Shown here in pieces: positions 27,694 through 36,954 of a DNA stretch of 64,000 bases (the first letter of the stretch is position 1; each line of letters opens with the position of its first letter). The position numbers and the translations under genes are program-made. The DNA is from Microbacterium sp. LWH13-1.2. Its GTDB lineage: Bacteria > Actinomycetota > Actinomycetes > Actinomycetales > Microbacteriaceae. The DNA is taken from positions 930,001-994,000 of the forward strand of contig NZ_CP151635.1 of NCBI RefSeq assembly GCF_038397735.1. Reading direction: 5' to 3'. The notes beneath the pieces are model-generated. The model saw nothing but the letters and a program-made list of their open reading frames with translations, was not told the DNA's origin and did not search any database.

Positions 27694-28761
27694 TCAGCGC
27701 CAGAGCGCGCGCTCGTACTGCGGAGGCCACGACACGTCGGCGCCGAGCTCGTGGGCCGCGCGCAGCGCGAAGTGAGGGTCGCGCAGCCATTCTCGGCCCG
27801 CGAAGATCGCGTCTGCTGCGCCATCGGCGAGCACTTTCTCGGCCTGCTCGGCGGCGGTGATCAGCCCGACTGCGGATACCGGGATGCGTCCGCCCTGGCG
27901 GACGGTCTCGGCGAGCGGCACCTGGTAACCGGGGAACACACTGATCTGCTGATGTGCGACCAGGCCTCCGCTGGAGACGTCGATCAGGTCGGCCCCACGC
28001 GCGGACGCCCACTCGCCGACGGTCGCGGCCTCGTCTGGCGTGAAGCCGCCGTCGGCGTGATCGGTCGCGGAGATGCGCACGAACAGGGGCACATCGTCGC
28101 CGGCGACGCCGCGCACGGTCTCCACCACGCGCAGGAGGAGGCGCGCCCTGTTCTCGAGAGTCCCTCCGTACTCGTCCTCTCGGAGGTTCGACAGGGGGGA
28201 GAGGAACTGGTGCAGGAGATAACCGTGCGCCCCATGGATCTCGAGGACGTCGAAGCCGGCGTCCAATGCCCTGCGCGACGCAGTGGCGAAGCCGTCGACC
28301 ACGGCCTCGATGCCGTCGGAGTCGAGCGCGACCGGGGAGGCGAAGCCCTCGTAGGCGACGGCGGACGGTGCGGTCGTGGTCCAGCCGCCCTCGCTCTCGG
28401 GCACGGACCCGCGCTCGTCGGCCCACGGCCACCACGTCGACGCCTTGCGTCCGGCGTGCGCGAGCTGGATCCCGGCGGACGCGCCGCGCGCGTGGATCGC
28501 CTCGACGATCGGCTTCCACGCATCACGCTGCTCGTCGTTCCAGAGCCCGACATCGCGCGGGGAGATTCGGCCCTCCGGCACCACGGCGGTCGCCTCGGCA
28601 ACGATGAGGCCGGCGCCGCCGGACGCGAACTGGGCGAGGTGCGTGTGGTGCCACTCCTGCACGACGCCGTCGACGGCGCTGTACATGCACATGGGTGATA
28701 CCCAGAGACGGTTGCGGAACGTGGCAGATCGGATGCTGACGGGGGAGAAGAGAATGCTCAC
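27694..28761 (-). CDS. Old Yellow Enzyme family NADPH dehydrogenase (YqjM/NamA type)
   Basis: The 355-aa FMN-dependent ene-reductase belongs to the thermophilic-like YqjM subgroup. MCMYSA contains the Cys (~25) that tunes the flavin in YqjM, and EIHGAHGYLLHQFLSPLSN contains the substrate-binding residues. The enzyme reduces activated double bonds with NADPH; the physiological substrate is unknown. The start is GTG with TAGCGT (minus strand, 28773-28768) exactly six bases before it, so the mRNA is probably leaderless. It is divergent from nnrD. Confidence 0.92.
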   Translation of the reverse strand: MSILFSPVSIRSATFRNRLWVSPMCMYSAVDGVVQEWHHTHLAQFASGGAGLIVAEATAVVPEGRISPRDVGLWNDEQRDAWKPIVEAIHARGASAGIQLAHAGRKASTWWPWADERGSVPESEGGWTTTAPSAVAYEGFASPVALDSDGIEAVVDGFATASRRALDAGFDVLEIHGAHGYLLHQFLSPLSNLREDEYGGTLENRARLLLRVVETVRGVAGDDVPLFVRISATDHADGGFTPDEAATVGEWASARGADLIDVSSGGLVAHQQISVFPGYQVPLAETVRQGGRIPVSAVGLITAAEQAEKVLADGAADAIFAGREWLRDPHFALRAAHELGADVSWPPQYERALWR

Positions 28762-28767
28762 CCTCCG

Positions 28768-28811
28768 ACGCTACTGCGCAGATGAGGTGGGGAGGGTCGT
28801 CGCACTAACGT
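28768..28811. promoter_or_regulatory. divergent leaderless promoters
   Basis: TAGCGT on the minus strand (28773-28768) and TAACGT on the plus strand (28806-28811) each lie six bases from the start codon of their gene. Only 56 bases separate the two starts. Confidence 0.6.
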
Positions 28812-28817
28812 GGAGTC

Positions 28818-29654
28818 ATGTCCGATGTGCGCGAATGGTCCCGTCACGACTCCGTGCGGTGCGTGCGGGTTCCGGGGCCGGAGGACGACAAGTACTCGCG
28901 CGGTGTCGTGGGATTGCGTACCGGCTCATCGACCTACCCCGGCGCCGCGGTGCTGGGCGTCGAAGCCGCGTGGCGCACGGGCGCGGGTTTCGTGCGGTAC
29001 ATCGGAGACGGGCGTGCGGCGGACGCCGTGATGGCGCGTCGCCCAGAGACCGTCGTCAGCCCCCAGGCGGCCGGCGCGCGTGTCGGAGCGTGGGTCATCG
29101 GATCGGGGACGGACCCGGCGATGCGGACGGCCGACGATGAGCGTGAGCTGCGGGGCATCCTCGACGGCGAGGGGCCGGTGGTGGTCGATGCCGGTGCATT
29201 GGATCTTGCCGCAGGATCGCGAGCGCCGCTGCTGCTGACCCCGCACGGGCGCGAGTTCGCCCGGCTGCAGGAGCGGATCGGATCGGCTCCGCAAGAGGAC
29301 CGTGCGCGCGCGGCGGCGGATGTCGCGATACGGCTCGGCGCGGTCGTGCTTCTCAAGGGCGCGCAGACGCTCATCGCGGACCCCGACGGCTCGGTGATCC
29401 GCGTGGATGCGGGCACCGGGTGGATGGCGACGGCGGGCACCGGCGACGTGCTCGGCGGCGTGCTCGGCGCGCTGCTCGCCGCGAACCCTGATGCTCCGCG
29501 CGCGGAGGTCGCGGCATCCGGAGCCTGGCTGCACGGGCACGCGGGGCGGATCGCCGCAGGCATCGGTGCACACGGCGGCGGGCACGGGCATCCGATCGTC
29601 GCCCTCGATGTGGCGGAGGCGCTTCCTCTCGCGATCGCGGACGTCCTCGCGTGA
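28818..29654 (+). CDS. nnrD: ADP-dependent NAD(P)HX dehydratase
   Basis: The 278-aa ribokinase-like (carbohydrate-kinase) domain protein repairs hydrated NADH and NADPH. It has the family's KYSRGVVGLRTGSSTYPGA near the N-terminus, LLTPHGREFARL in the middle and GTGDVLGGVLGALLA at the ADP site. The epimerase domain (NnrE) that is fused in E. coli is absent here. It overlaps the next gene by four bases (GTGA). Confidence 0.9.
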   Translation: MSDVREWSRHDSVRCVRVPGPEDDKYSRGVVGLRTGSSTYPGAAVLGVEAAWRTGAGFVRYIGDGRAADAVMARRPETVVSPQAAGARVGAWVIGSGTDPAMRTADDERELRGILDGEGPVVVDAGALDLAAGSRAPLLLTPHGREFARLQERIGSAPQEDRARAAADVAIRLGAVVLLKGAQTLIADPDGSVIRVDAGTGWMATAGTGDVLGGVLGALLAANPDAPRAEVAASGAWLHGHAGRIAAGIGAHGGGHGHPIVALDVAEALPLAIADVLA

Positions 29655-30889
29655 GCCGCAGCAGGGCCATGCGCCCCCTCGCGCTCTGGAGCGCCTTCGT
29701 GCTCGTGCACGTCGTCGTCGCGGTGGCGGGATGGTTCTACCCGAGCCAGCCGATGGGCGATGTCGTGCTGGTGTACGAGCCCTGGTCATCGGCGGCGCTC
29801 TCGGGCGGTCCGATCGTCGGGATCACCGAGACGTGGGTGTATCCCCAGCTCGCGCTCGTGCCGATGCTTCTGGCGAAGATCCTCTCCGTGCCGCTGATCA
29901 CGGTGCTCGGCGTCTCCGAGGCGTACCTGATCGCCTGGGCCGTCCTCGTCACCGTGTTCGACGCGATCGCATTCGCCGCGCTGATCGGGCGTTCGCACTC
30001 TCAGCCGCGAGAGACAGCCGCGTGGTTCTGGACCGCCGCACTGCTGCTCCTCGGACCGATCGCGCTCTACCGGATCGATGCGATCACGGTGCCCCTCGCG
30101 GTGATCGCGGGGCTCTGGCTCACCCGTCGACCGGCTGCCGCGGCCGCGCTGCTCGCGATCGGCGCCTGGATCAAGATCTGGCCCGGAGCGCTGCTGCTCG
30201 CGGCACTCGTGGCGGCGAGAAGCCGCATGCGGATCCTGCTCACCGCTGCGGCCGTGACGGCCGGCGTCGTCGCGCTTCTGTTCCTGCTCGGTGCCGACAC
30301 CGAGATCCTCGGATTCCTGACCCAGCAGACCGGACGCGGCCTGCAGATCGAGGCGGTCGCAGCCACGCCGTTCCTGTGGCTCGCGGCGGTCGGTTCCGCT
30401 CGCATCGAGTACAGCTTCGAGATCCTCACGTTCCAGATCGACGCGCAGGGAGCGGATGCCGTCGGCGCGGCGCTCACACCTCTGATGGCGGTTCTCGTCG
30501 TCGTCGTCACGGTCGTCGGCGCGGTCAAGGCGATGCGAGGAGCATCCTTCCCTCGCCTCTTCCCGCCGCTCGCGCTGTCACTCGTCACTGCGCTGATCGT
30601 GATGAACAAGGTCGGCTCGCCGCAGTTCCAGACCTGGCTGATCCCGCCGGTGATCCTCTGGCTCGTGCTCGACCGCGCGCGAGCCGCCGTTCCTGCCGTC
30701 CTCGTGCTCACTCTCTGCGCGCTCACGTGCCTCGTCTACCCGCTGAACTACGACGCACTGCTGCGAGCCGAGATGCTCCCCGTCGCGATCCTGACTCTGC
30801 GGAACATCCTGCTCGTCGTGGCCCTGGTCGTCGGCATCCGCGCCGTCGTCCGAGTGCCCGCACACCGACCCTCAACGAACCGGGAGTGA
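29651..30889 (+). CDS. GT87-like integral membrane glycosyltransferase
   Basis: The protein is 412 aa with about ten membrane helices. The pattern fits GT-C glycosyltransferases of family 87, which use polyprenyl-phosphate mannose in actinobacterial lipoglycan or glycoprotein assembly. Acidic residues in the first external loop (SQPMGDVVLVYEPWS) fit the GT-C catalytic site, and a KIWPGALLL segment is typical of GT87. The donor and acceptor are unknown. The GTG start overlaps the nnrD stop. Confidence 0.75.
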   Translation: MSRSRAMRPLALWSAFVLVHVVVAVAGWFYPSQPMGDVVLVYEPWSSAALSGGPIVGITETWVYPQLALVPMLLAKILSVPLITVLGVSEAYLIAWAVLVTVFDAIAFAALIGRSHSQPRETAAWFWTAALLLLGPIALYRIDAITVPLAVIAGLWLTRRPAAAAALLAIGAWIKIWPGALLLAALVAARSRMRILLTAAAVTAGVVALLFLLGADTEILGFLTQQTGRGLQIEAVAATPFLWLAAVGSARIEYSFEILTFQIDAQGADAVGAALTPLMAVLVVVVTVVGAVKAMRGASFPRLFPPLALSLVTALIVMNKVGSPQFQTWLIPPVILWLVLDRARAAVPAVLVLTLCALTCLVYPLNYDALLRAEMLPVAILTLRNILLVVALVVGIRAVVRVPAHRPSTNRE

Positions 30890-30894
30890 AACCC

Positions 30895-31227
30895 ATGCTG
30901 ATCGCCTTCTCCGTCGCCCCGAGCGGCACCCCCTCCGACGGATCGGAGCGCTCGGACGCCTCCGTGCACGACGCGGTCGCCGCCGCAGTCCGCGTCGTAA
31001 GGGAATCGGGCCTTCCGCACCGCACGACAAGCATGTTCACCGAGATCGAAGGACCGGACTGGGACAGCGTGATGGACGTGGTCAAGCGTGCGACGGAAGC
31101 CGTGATGCCGTTCGGCTCGCGGGTGTCGCTGGTGCTCAAAGCCGACATCCGCCCCGGTTACTCCGGAGAGCTCGATGCGAAGATCGAGCGACTCGAAGCG
31201 GCGATCGACGAGTCCGACACCCCGTAG
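30895..31227 (+). CDS. thiamine-binding protein, MTH1187/YkoF family
   Basis: The 110-aa small ferredoxin-like protein (DUF77) begins LIAFSVAPSG and ends with DAKIERLEAAIDE. Family members bind thiamine or hydroxymethylpyrimidine and often serve thiamine uptake, but no transporter partner is adjacent. The ATG at 30895 has GGGAG eight bases upstream. Its stop codon TAG forms the first bases of the -10 hexamer of the next gene. Confidence 0.85.
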   Translation: MLIAFSVAPSGTPSDGSERSDASVHDAVAAAVRVVRESGLPHRTTSMFTEIEGPDWDSVMDVVKRATEAVMPFGSRVSLVLKADIRPGYSGELDAKIERLEAAIDESDTP

Positions 31228-31236
31228 ACTCGACGG

Positions 31237-32457
31237 GTGAATCCCTCGACTGAATCGAGGGGTGCGGCGAAGTGGGCGCTCCTCTCCCTCGCCATCGGCA
31301 GTTTCGGCATCGGCATGACCGAGTTCGTCGTCATGGGCCTGCTGCCCAACATCGCAAGCGAGCTCCTGCCCACCCTGTGGGCCAGCAGCCCCGAGGACGC
31401 GCTGAGCCAGGCCGGCTGGCTGATCTCGCTCTACGCCCTCGGCGTCGTGGTCGGCGCGCCGACCATCGCGGGCTTCGTCGCGCGATACCCGCGGCACCGC
31501 GTGATGATCGGCCTCGCGGTGGCGCTGACCGTCTTCAACGCGCTCACGGTGGTCCTGCCGACGTTCGAGCTCGTCGGCGCGTCTCGCTTTCTCGCAGGTC
31601 TGCCGCACGGTGCCTACTTCGGCATCGGGGCCCTCGTCGCCGCCGAGGTCATGGGACCGGGAAACCGCGCGAAGGGTGTCGCCTTCATCCTCACCGGTCT
31701 CACCGTGGCGAACGTCGTCGGGGTGCCGCTGGGAACCTTCCTCGGCCAGATGTGGGGATGGCGGGCGGCTTTCGCCGTCGTCACTCTCGTGTTCGCGTTC
31801 GCGACGGTCTGCATCGTCTTCTTCGTGCCGGAGCACCCCGGTTCGCCCGGGCGGACGATGCGTGAGGAGCTCGGTGTCTTCCGCATCCCGCAGGTCTGGT
31901 TCACCCTCGGGGTGGGGGCGATCGGCTTCGGCGGATTCTTCGCGGTCTACAGCTACATCGCCCCGCTCGTGACGGATGTCGCCGGCTCACCCGAGTGGGC
32001 GGTTCCGATCATCCTGGTGCTGATGGGGCTGGGGATGACGCCCGGAAACCTCGTGGGCGGACATCTCGCCGACATCGACCTCCGCCGCACGCTGCTGTTC
32101 GGGCTCGCTGCGATGGCGGTGGTGTTCGCGCTTCTCGCCGTGTTCTCGTTCTGGATCATCACGCTCGCGCTGCTCGTGTTCGTCGTCGGCTTCGTGTCGT
32201 CGGTGCTGAGCCCGACCATCCAGACCCGGCTGATGGACGTGGCGGGAGACACCCAGTCGATCGCGGCAGCCATGAACCACTCGGCGCTCAACATCGGCAA
32301 CAGCCTCGGTGCCTTCCTCGGCGGTGTCGTGATCGCTGGCGGATGGGGCTTCACCGCCCCCTCGTGGACCGGCGCGGCGCTCGCGGTGGCAGGGCTGCTG
32401 ATCGCGCTCCTGTCGTATCGGGCGGAGGCCCGCAGGCCCGCGTTCGCTCCTGCCTGA
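31237..32457 (+). CDS. MFS transporter, DHA1 (AraJ/Cmx-like) exporter
   Basis: The protein is 406 aa with twelve membrane helices. The first helix carries GSFGIGMTEFVVMGLLPNIA, the hallmark of the DHA1 drug and sugar efflux group (AraJ, YdhP, Cmx), and the loop 2-3 motif is GAPTIAGFVARYPRHRVMIG. The substrate cannot be predicted. The start is GTG with TAGACT (31225-31230) six bases upstream. A 7-bp hairpin (31243-31261) begins only six bases after the start codon, unusual for a leaderless mRNA. Confidence 0.88.
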   Translation: MNPSTESRGAAKWALLSLAIGSFGIGMTEFVVMGLLPNIASELLPTLWASSPEDALSQAGWLISLYALGVVVGAPTIAGFVARYPRHRVMIGLAVALTVFNALTVVLPTFELVGASRFLAGLPHGAYFGIGALVAAEVMGPGNRAKGVAFILTGLTVANVVGVPLGTFLGQMWGWRAAFAVVTLVFAFATVCIVFFVPEHPGSPGRTMREELGVFRIPQVWFTLGVGAIGFGGFFAVYSYIAPLVTDVAGSPEWAVPIILVLMGLGMTPGNLVGGHLADIDLRRTLLFGLAAMAVVFALLAVFSFWIITLALLVFVVGFVSSVLSPTIQTRLMDVAGDTQSIAAAMNHSALNIGNSLGAFLGGVVIAGGWGFTAPSWTGAALAVAGLLIALLSYRAEARRPAFAPA

Positions 32458-32485
32458 ACCGGTGTCGCGGTCGTAGAGTGAGCGT

Positions 32486-33103
32486 GTGAGCGAGCCTGAC
32501 GACCTCCCCGTGGCAGGGACGGCTGTACTGCTGCGCGCCGCTGAACGAGGCTTCGAGGTGCTGATGATGCGCCGACCCGACCGCGGATCGTTCCCCGGTG
32601 CCTGGGTCTTCCCGGGAGGCAAGGTCGAGCAGCACGATCGCCGGGACGGCGATGATGAGCAGGACCACGCGCGTCGCGCTGCCGTCCGCGAGACGTTCGA
32701 AGAGGTCGGCCTCGTCATCACCGATCCTGTCGTCGTATCCCGGTGGCAGCCGCCAGTCGAGGCGCCGGTCCGCATCAGGACCTGGTTCTTCCTTGCAGAC
32801 GCCCCGGACGCCCAGGACAGCGCGCTGCGGATCTCTGCCGATGAGGTGGTGGATGCGGCGTGGGTCACGCCCGCTGACGCGCTGCGGAAGCACTCCGCCG
32901 GAGAATGGATGCTCTTTCCCCCGACCTGGGTGACGCTGCATCAGCTCACTCGGTTCGAGAGCACCGAAGAAGCGCTCTCTGCGGGTGGCGTCGCGAGGCA
33001 CTTCTCGACGAGGGTCGTCGAGTCGGACCTGGGCACCGCCTTCGAGTGGGAGGGGCTGCGTCTCGAGACCGGCTCGCTGCCGTGGCGGATCGTTCCGAGC
33101 TAG
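32486..33103 (+). CDS. NUDIX hydrolase
   Basis: The protein is 205 aa. The NUDIX box starts with GGKVE and ends with REVFEE-type residues (RETFEEVGL), but about ten extra residues rich in Asp and His (QHDRRDGDDEQDHARRA) interrupt the usual spacing, as in the NUDT19-like/CoA pyrophosphatase-type group. The substrate is unknown. The start is GTG with TAGAGT (32474-32479) six bases upstream. Its stop codon overlaps the metX stop on the other strand (CTAG shared). Confidence 0.82.
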   Translation: MSEPDDLPVAGTAVLLRAAERGFEVLMMRRPDRGSFPGAWVFPGGKVEQHDRRDGDDEQDHARRAAVRETFEEVGLVITDPVVVSRWQPPVEAPVRIRTWFFLADAPDAQDSALRISADEVVDAAWVTPADALRKHSAGEWMLFPPTWVTLHQLTRFESTEEALSAGGVARHFSTRVVESDLGTAFEWEGLRLETGSLPWRIVPS

Positions 33104-34308
33104 CTGTCGAGCAGTCGGCGCAGATGCCTGCCGACCGCTTCGGTCTCGATGAGGAACCCGTCGTGACCGAAGTCGCTGCTGAGGACGACCGCCTCGTCGC
33201 CGTCGAGGGTGTTCGGGATGCTCCGCGCGATGCGGTGCTGTCCGTCGACGGGGAACAGCCTGTCGCTGTCGATCCCGAGCACGAGGGTGGTGGCGGTCAC
33301 GGTGCGGAGCGCCTCCTCGACCCCTCCGCGGTCGCGTCCGACGTCGTGCGAGTTCATCGCCTCGACGACCGTGACGTAGCTGTTCGCGTCGAAACGCCGG
33401 GTGAACTTGTTGCCGTGGAAGTCGAGGTACGACTCGACCGCGAATCGTCCGCCGTGCCCGAGAGGCGACACACCTGACTGCCACGAGCGCTGGAACCGCT
33501 GATTGAGTTCGATGGGGCTGCGATAGCTCAGCAGCGCCATGCGTCGAGCGAGAGCGAGGCCACGGTGCGGACCGTCTCCGTCCGCCAAGTCGTAGTACTC
33601 GCCGCCCTGGAAGCGCGGATCCATGCGGATCGTCTCGAGCTGCACCGTGTTGAGGGCGATCTGGTCGGCGGTCGTCACCGGGGGCGACGAGAGCACGGCG
33701 AGGCGTTCGACGCGCTCGGGGTGGGAGACCGCCCATTCGAGTGCGTGCATGCCGCCCATCGAACCGCCGACGACGGCTGCCCAGACGTCGATGCCGAGAG
33801 CGTCTGCGAGCCGCACCTGGGCTGCGACCTGGTCGCGGATCGTCAGGTACGGGAAGCGCGATGCCCACTCGTATCCGGACGGCGCGATGCTCGCGGGTCC
33901 CGTGGACCCCTGGCATCCGCCGAGCATGTTCGGAGCGATGACGAACCAACGGTCGGTGTCGATCGGCGCACCGGGTCCGACGATGTCGTCCCACCAGCCG
34001 GTCGTGGGGTGCCCGGCCCCGGCTGCGCCGCGCACGTGGCTGTCGCCGGTGAGAGCGTGCAGGATCAGGACCGCGTTGTCGCGCGCCGCATTGAGCTCTC
34101 CCCAGGTCTCGTAGGCGAGGCGGATGCCGGGGAGCTCCGAGCCGCTCTCAGTGGGGAAGGCACCGAAGGAGGCGAAGCGGCGTCCGCCGGCGGGGTCTCC
34201 GTCGCGCCAGGCGCCGGTCGCGGGTGGTCGCGCGCGGAGCAGACGTACGTCGGCCTCCGTCACGGGCGCCGAGGGCACCGTGTCTTCAGAGGTCGTCTGC
34301 CAGTCCAT
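33100..34308 (-). CDS. metX: homoserine O-acetyltransferase
   Basis: The 402-aa alpha/beta-hydrolase-fold enzyme acetylates homoserine with acetyl-CoA, the first committed step of methionine synthesis. The nucleophile is Ser183 in GGSMGGMHAL; the acid is in LGIDSDRLFP and the His in SDFGHDGF. The oxyanion segment is LHALTGDSH. Its product is the substrate of MetY, encoded upstream on the same strand, but an unrelated phosphoesterase gene lies between them. The ATG at 34308 has GAGAAT six bases upstream and no good Shine-Dalgarno, so it may have its own leaderless promoter. Confidence 0.95.
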   Translation of the reverse strand: MDWQTTSEDTVPSAPVTEADVRLLRARPPATGAWRDGDPAGGRRFASFGAFPTESGSELPGIRLAYETWGELNAARDNAVLILHALTGDSHVRGAAGAGHPTTGWWDDIVGPGAPIDTDRWFVIAPNMLGGCQGSTGPASIAPSGYEWASRFPYLTIRDQVAAQVRLADALGIDVWAAVVGGSMGGMHALEWAVSHPERVERLAVLSSPPVTTADQIALNTVQLETIRMDPRFQGGEYYDLADGDGPHRGLALARRMALLSYRSPIELNQRFQRSWQSGVSPLGHGGRFAVESYLDFHGNKFTRRFDANSYVTVVEAMNSHDVGRDRGGVEEALRTVTATTLVLGIDSDRLFPVDGQHRIARSIPNTLDGDEAVVLSSDFGHDGFLIETEAVGRHLRRLLDS

Positions 34309-34394
34309 GCTTCCATTCTCGCCCGGCAGGCGATGCGTCGGACGAACGTTACGGTTCCCGGGTGCGTCGTGTGGAGGCCGCGGCGCGATGGCTC

Positions 34395-35333
34395 TCAGCC
34401 GGCCACCGTCGTGACCGTGGCGAGGTGATCGCTGTTCCCGACGCGGGCCGTCGTCGATTCGAGCACCGTCAGTCCTCGCACGAAGACATGATCGATGCGG
34501 GCGAGGGGAAGCGCTGCGGGCCAGGTGAGGCCGAGGGTGCCATCGGTCGGTCTGACCCACTCCAGCCGCGAGCGGACGGCGCCGAGAGCGGGGTCGGCTG
34601 ATGCGGCGTTGAAGTCGCCCACAACCACGATCGACTCCGCGGGGTCGGAGGCGACGGCGTCGGCGATTCCCGAGAGCATCGTGTCGCGCTCCTGCTGCAC
34701 GCCGGGACGCACGGACGCCGCGTGCATGACGTACACGGCGACGTCGGCATCCGGCGCGTTCACGACGACTCGGAGTGCACGCTTCCAGTCGAGCCCGAGG
34801 GTCAGCGGCTGCGCGTCCGCGATCGGATAGCGGCTCCAGACGGCCACCGTGCCGATCGCGTACGAGTGCGGATAGGTGGAGGCGAGAGTCTCGCGCGCGG
34901 CCTGGAGGCTGTCGCCGTCGAGCTCGGTCAGGGCGATCACGTCGGCGGACATGTCGGCGAGCTCCGCTGCCGAGGCCGCCGCTCCACCCGAGTGGGCGCG
35001 CACGTTCTGGCTGACGATCTCGATCGGCGCGCTCTGCGGAGGCGCGGCTGCGGCGAGCCCGGGAGCCGACGGCAGCATCGCGAGGGTCCACACGAGGACG
35101 GGTGCGAGCAGGACCAGCGTGACGCGATGCGCCAGGATCAGCGCGAAGACGACGAGCACGGCGAGGGCGAGCCCGCACCACGGCAGGGCAGCGGCGGCAG
35201 CGGTGCCGACGACACCGGGGACCCAGGTGCAGACGATGCCGACGAGAAGCACCAGACCGGCCACGGCGATGATGCGGCCCGCACGCGCGGACGAGCGCCG
35301 ACGTGCGGTCGGTGTCGAGGTGACGTCGATCAT
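34395..35333 (-). CDS. membrane-anchored endonuclease/exonuclease/phosphatase family protein
   Basis: The protein is 312 aa. Three N-terminal membrane helices (~20-95) are followed by an extracytoplasmic EEP domain beginning IEIVSQNVRAHS, with VVVGDFNAASADP and the ending segment ARIDHVFVRG plus GNSDHLAT. The QN, E, D-N and D-H residues of the metal-dependent EEP fold are all visible. Related proteins hydrolyse phosphodiester or phosphate groups; the substrate is unknown. It separates metY from metX. The ATG at 35333 has GGAGGAG just upstream. Confidence 0.82.
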   Translation of the reverse strand: MIDVTSTPTARRRSSARAGRIIAVAGLVLLVGIVCTWVPGVVGTAAAAALPWCGLALAVLVVFALILAHRVTLVLLAPVLVWTLAMLPSAPGLAAAAPPQSAPIEIVSQNVRAHSGGAAASAAELADMSADVIALTELDGDSLQAARETLASTYPHSYAIGTVAVWSRYPIADAQPLTLGLDWKRALRVVVNAPDADVAVYVMHAASVRPGVQQERDTMLSGIADAVASDPAESIVVVGDFNAASADPALGAVRSRLEWVRPTDGTLGLTWPAALPLARIDHVFVRGLTVLESTTARVGNSDHLATVTTVAG

Positions 35334-35438
35334 GAGCTCCTCCGGGCAGGCTTCCCATTCTCGATGCAGACGTCTGTGCGCCAGCCGAGCGCTCGGCCCC
35401 CCCGCCCCCCGCGCGCAGGGAGGGTCGGCCCCGGACGC

Positions 35439-35472
35439 GGAGATGCCCCGAGCCGCAGCCCGGGGCATCTCC
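35439..35472 (-). terminator. terminator downstream of metY
   Basis: A 12-base stem (GGAGATGCCCCG pairing with CGGGGCATCTCC) with a 10-base loop lies 19 bases after the metY stop and before the EEP gene. metY is therefore probably a separate transcript. Confidence 0.8.
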
Positions 35473-35490
35473 TGACTTCTGAGCGCCGGA

Positions 35491-36813
35491 TCAGGCGCGA
35501 GCGGCCTCCGACACGCGGCGAGCCGCGGCGAGAGCCTCGTCGAGGTCTGCCTTGAGGTCCTCGATGTTCTCGATGCCGACGGACAGGCGCACGAGGCCCG
35601 GCGTGACGCCGGCCGTGAGCTGCTGCTCGGGCGTGAGCTGCGCGTGCGTGGTCGACGCGGGGTGGATCACGAGCGAGCGCACGTCGCCGATGTTGGCGAG
35701 GTGGCTGAACAGCGACAGGCTGTTGACGAACTCGCGACCGGCCTCCACGCCGCCCTTCAGCTCGAACGACAGCACCGCGCCGACGCCCTTGGGCGCGTAA
35801 TGGTTCGCCTTGGCATACCAGGGGGAGGAGGGGAGGCCCGAATAGTTGACCGAGGCGACGTCATCGCGGCCGTCGAGCCATTCGGCGATCTCCTGGGCGT
35901 TCTGCACGTGGCGCTCGATGCGCAGCGAGAGCGTCTCGATGCCCTGGATGAGGTTCCAGGCGCTCTGCGGTGCGATGGCCGATCCGAGGTCGCGCAGCAG
36001 CTGCACGCGCGCCTTGATGATGTAGGCGAGCGGGTCGCCGACGGCCGCCGTGTAGCTGGCACCGTGGTACGAGGGGTCGGGCTCGGTGAGACCGGGGAAT
36101 CGCTCGATGTTCTTCGACCACTCGAACGTGCCACCGTCGATGATCGCGCCGCCGATGGTGGTGCCGTGGCCGCCGAGGAACTTGGTGACCGAGTGCACGA
36201 CGATGTCGGCGCCGTGCTCGAACGGACGGATCAGGTACGGGGTCGCGATCGTGTTGTCGACGATCAGCGGCACGCCGCCCTCGTGAGCCACGTCGGCGAC
36301 GGTGCGGATGTCGAGGATGTTGATCTGCGGGTTGCCGATGGTCTCGGCGAAGAACAGCTTCGTGTTCGGGCGGATCGCGCGGCGCCACTCTTCGGGGTCG
36401 TCCTGGTTCTCGACGAACGTGACCTCGATGCCGAGCTTCGCGAGCGTGTACTTGAACAGGTTGTACGTGCCGCCGTAGATCGAGCTCGACGACACGATGT
36501 GGTCGCCGGCCTGCGCGATGTTCAGGACGGCGAACGTCGATGCCGCCTGGCCGCTGGAGAGGACGAGGGCGCCGGTGCCCCCCTCGAGCGCGGCGAGGCG
36601 CTGCTCCAGGACGTCCTGGGTCGGGTTCTGGATGCGTGTGTAGATGTTGCCGAACTCGGCCAGGGCGAACAGGTTCGCCGCGTGGTCGGCGCTGTCGAAC
36701 ACGTAGGACGTGGTCTGGTAGATCGGAGTGGCGCGGGCCTTGGTCACCGGGTCGGGAGCAGCGCCGGAGTGGATCTGCTTGGTCTCGAAACGCCAGGTCT
36801 CGGGTGCGGACAT
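35491..36813 (-). CDS. metY: O-acetylhomoserine aminocarboxypropyltransferase (sulfhydrylase)
   Basis: The 440-aa Cys/Met-metabolism PLP enzyme makes homocysteine from O-acetylhomoserine and sulfide. The PLP lysine is in [16 protein letters not shown]; other signatures are [13 protein letters not shown] and [20 protein letters not shown] (N-terminal, within two stretches). The length is normal. The ATG at 36813 has GGGGGA upstream. The upstream region is unusually AT-rich and has TTGACA plus two candidate regulatory motifs. Confidence 0.95.
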   Translation of the reverse strand: MSAPETWRFETKQIHSGAAPDPVTKARATPIYQTTSYVFDSADHAANLFALAEFGNIYTRIQNPTQDVLEQRLAALEGGTGALVLSSGQAASTFAVLNIAQAGDHIVSSSSIYGGTYNLFKYTLAKLGIEVTFVENQDDPEEWRRAIRPNTKLFFAETIGNPQINILDIRTVADVAHEGGVPLIVDNTIATPYLIRPFEHGADIVVHSVTKFLGGHGTTIGGAIIDGGTFEWSKNIERFPGLTEPDPSYHGASYTAAVGDPLAYIIKARVQLLRDLGSAIAPQSAWNLIQGIETLSLRIERHVQNAQEIAEWLDGRDDVASVNYSGLPSSPWYAKANHYAPKGVGAVLSFELKGGVEAGREFVNSLSLFSHLANIGDVRSLVIHPASTTHAQLTPEQQLTAGVTPGLVRLSVGIENIEDLKADLDEALAAARRVSEAARA

Positions 36814-36852
36814 GTGTTCCCCCTGGAACTGTTGAAAGGTCGATTCGACTGA

Positions 36853-36912
36853 TGTCGTTGCAAGCGACAGTACGGAAAATCGGACGTTGTCAACAGTGAG
36901 TGGGAAATGTGA
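36853..36912 (-). promoter_or_regulatory. metY promoter with candidate operators
   Basis: On the minus strand TTGACA (36893-36888) and TACTGT (36872-36867) form a promoter-like pair with a short 15-base spacer. An inverted repeat TGTCG-N7-CGACA (36853-36869) overlaps the -10. Just upstream of the -35 is GTGAGTGGGAAATGTGA (36896-36912, plus-strand reading), which recurs with two changes at 46637-46653. The regulator is unknown. Confidence 0.5.
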
Positions 36913-36954
36913 CGTAATGAACACGGCCGCGCGCGGCCAGAGGAGGTCGACCGC

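Noticed and set aside
33100..33103. Overlapping stop codons of NUDIX and metX as a special signal
   Set aside because: CTAG overlaps of convergent genes occur by chance in compact genomes.
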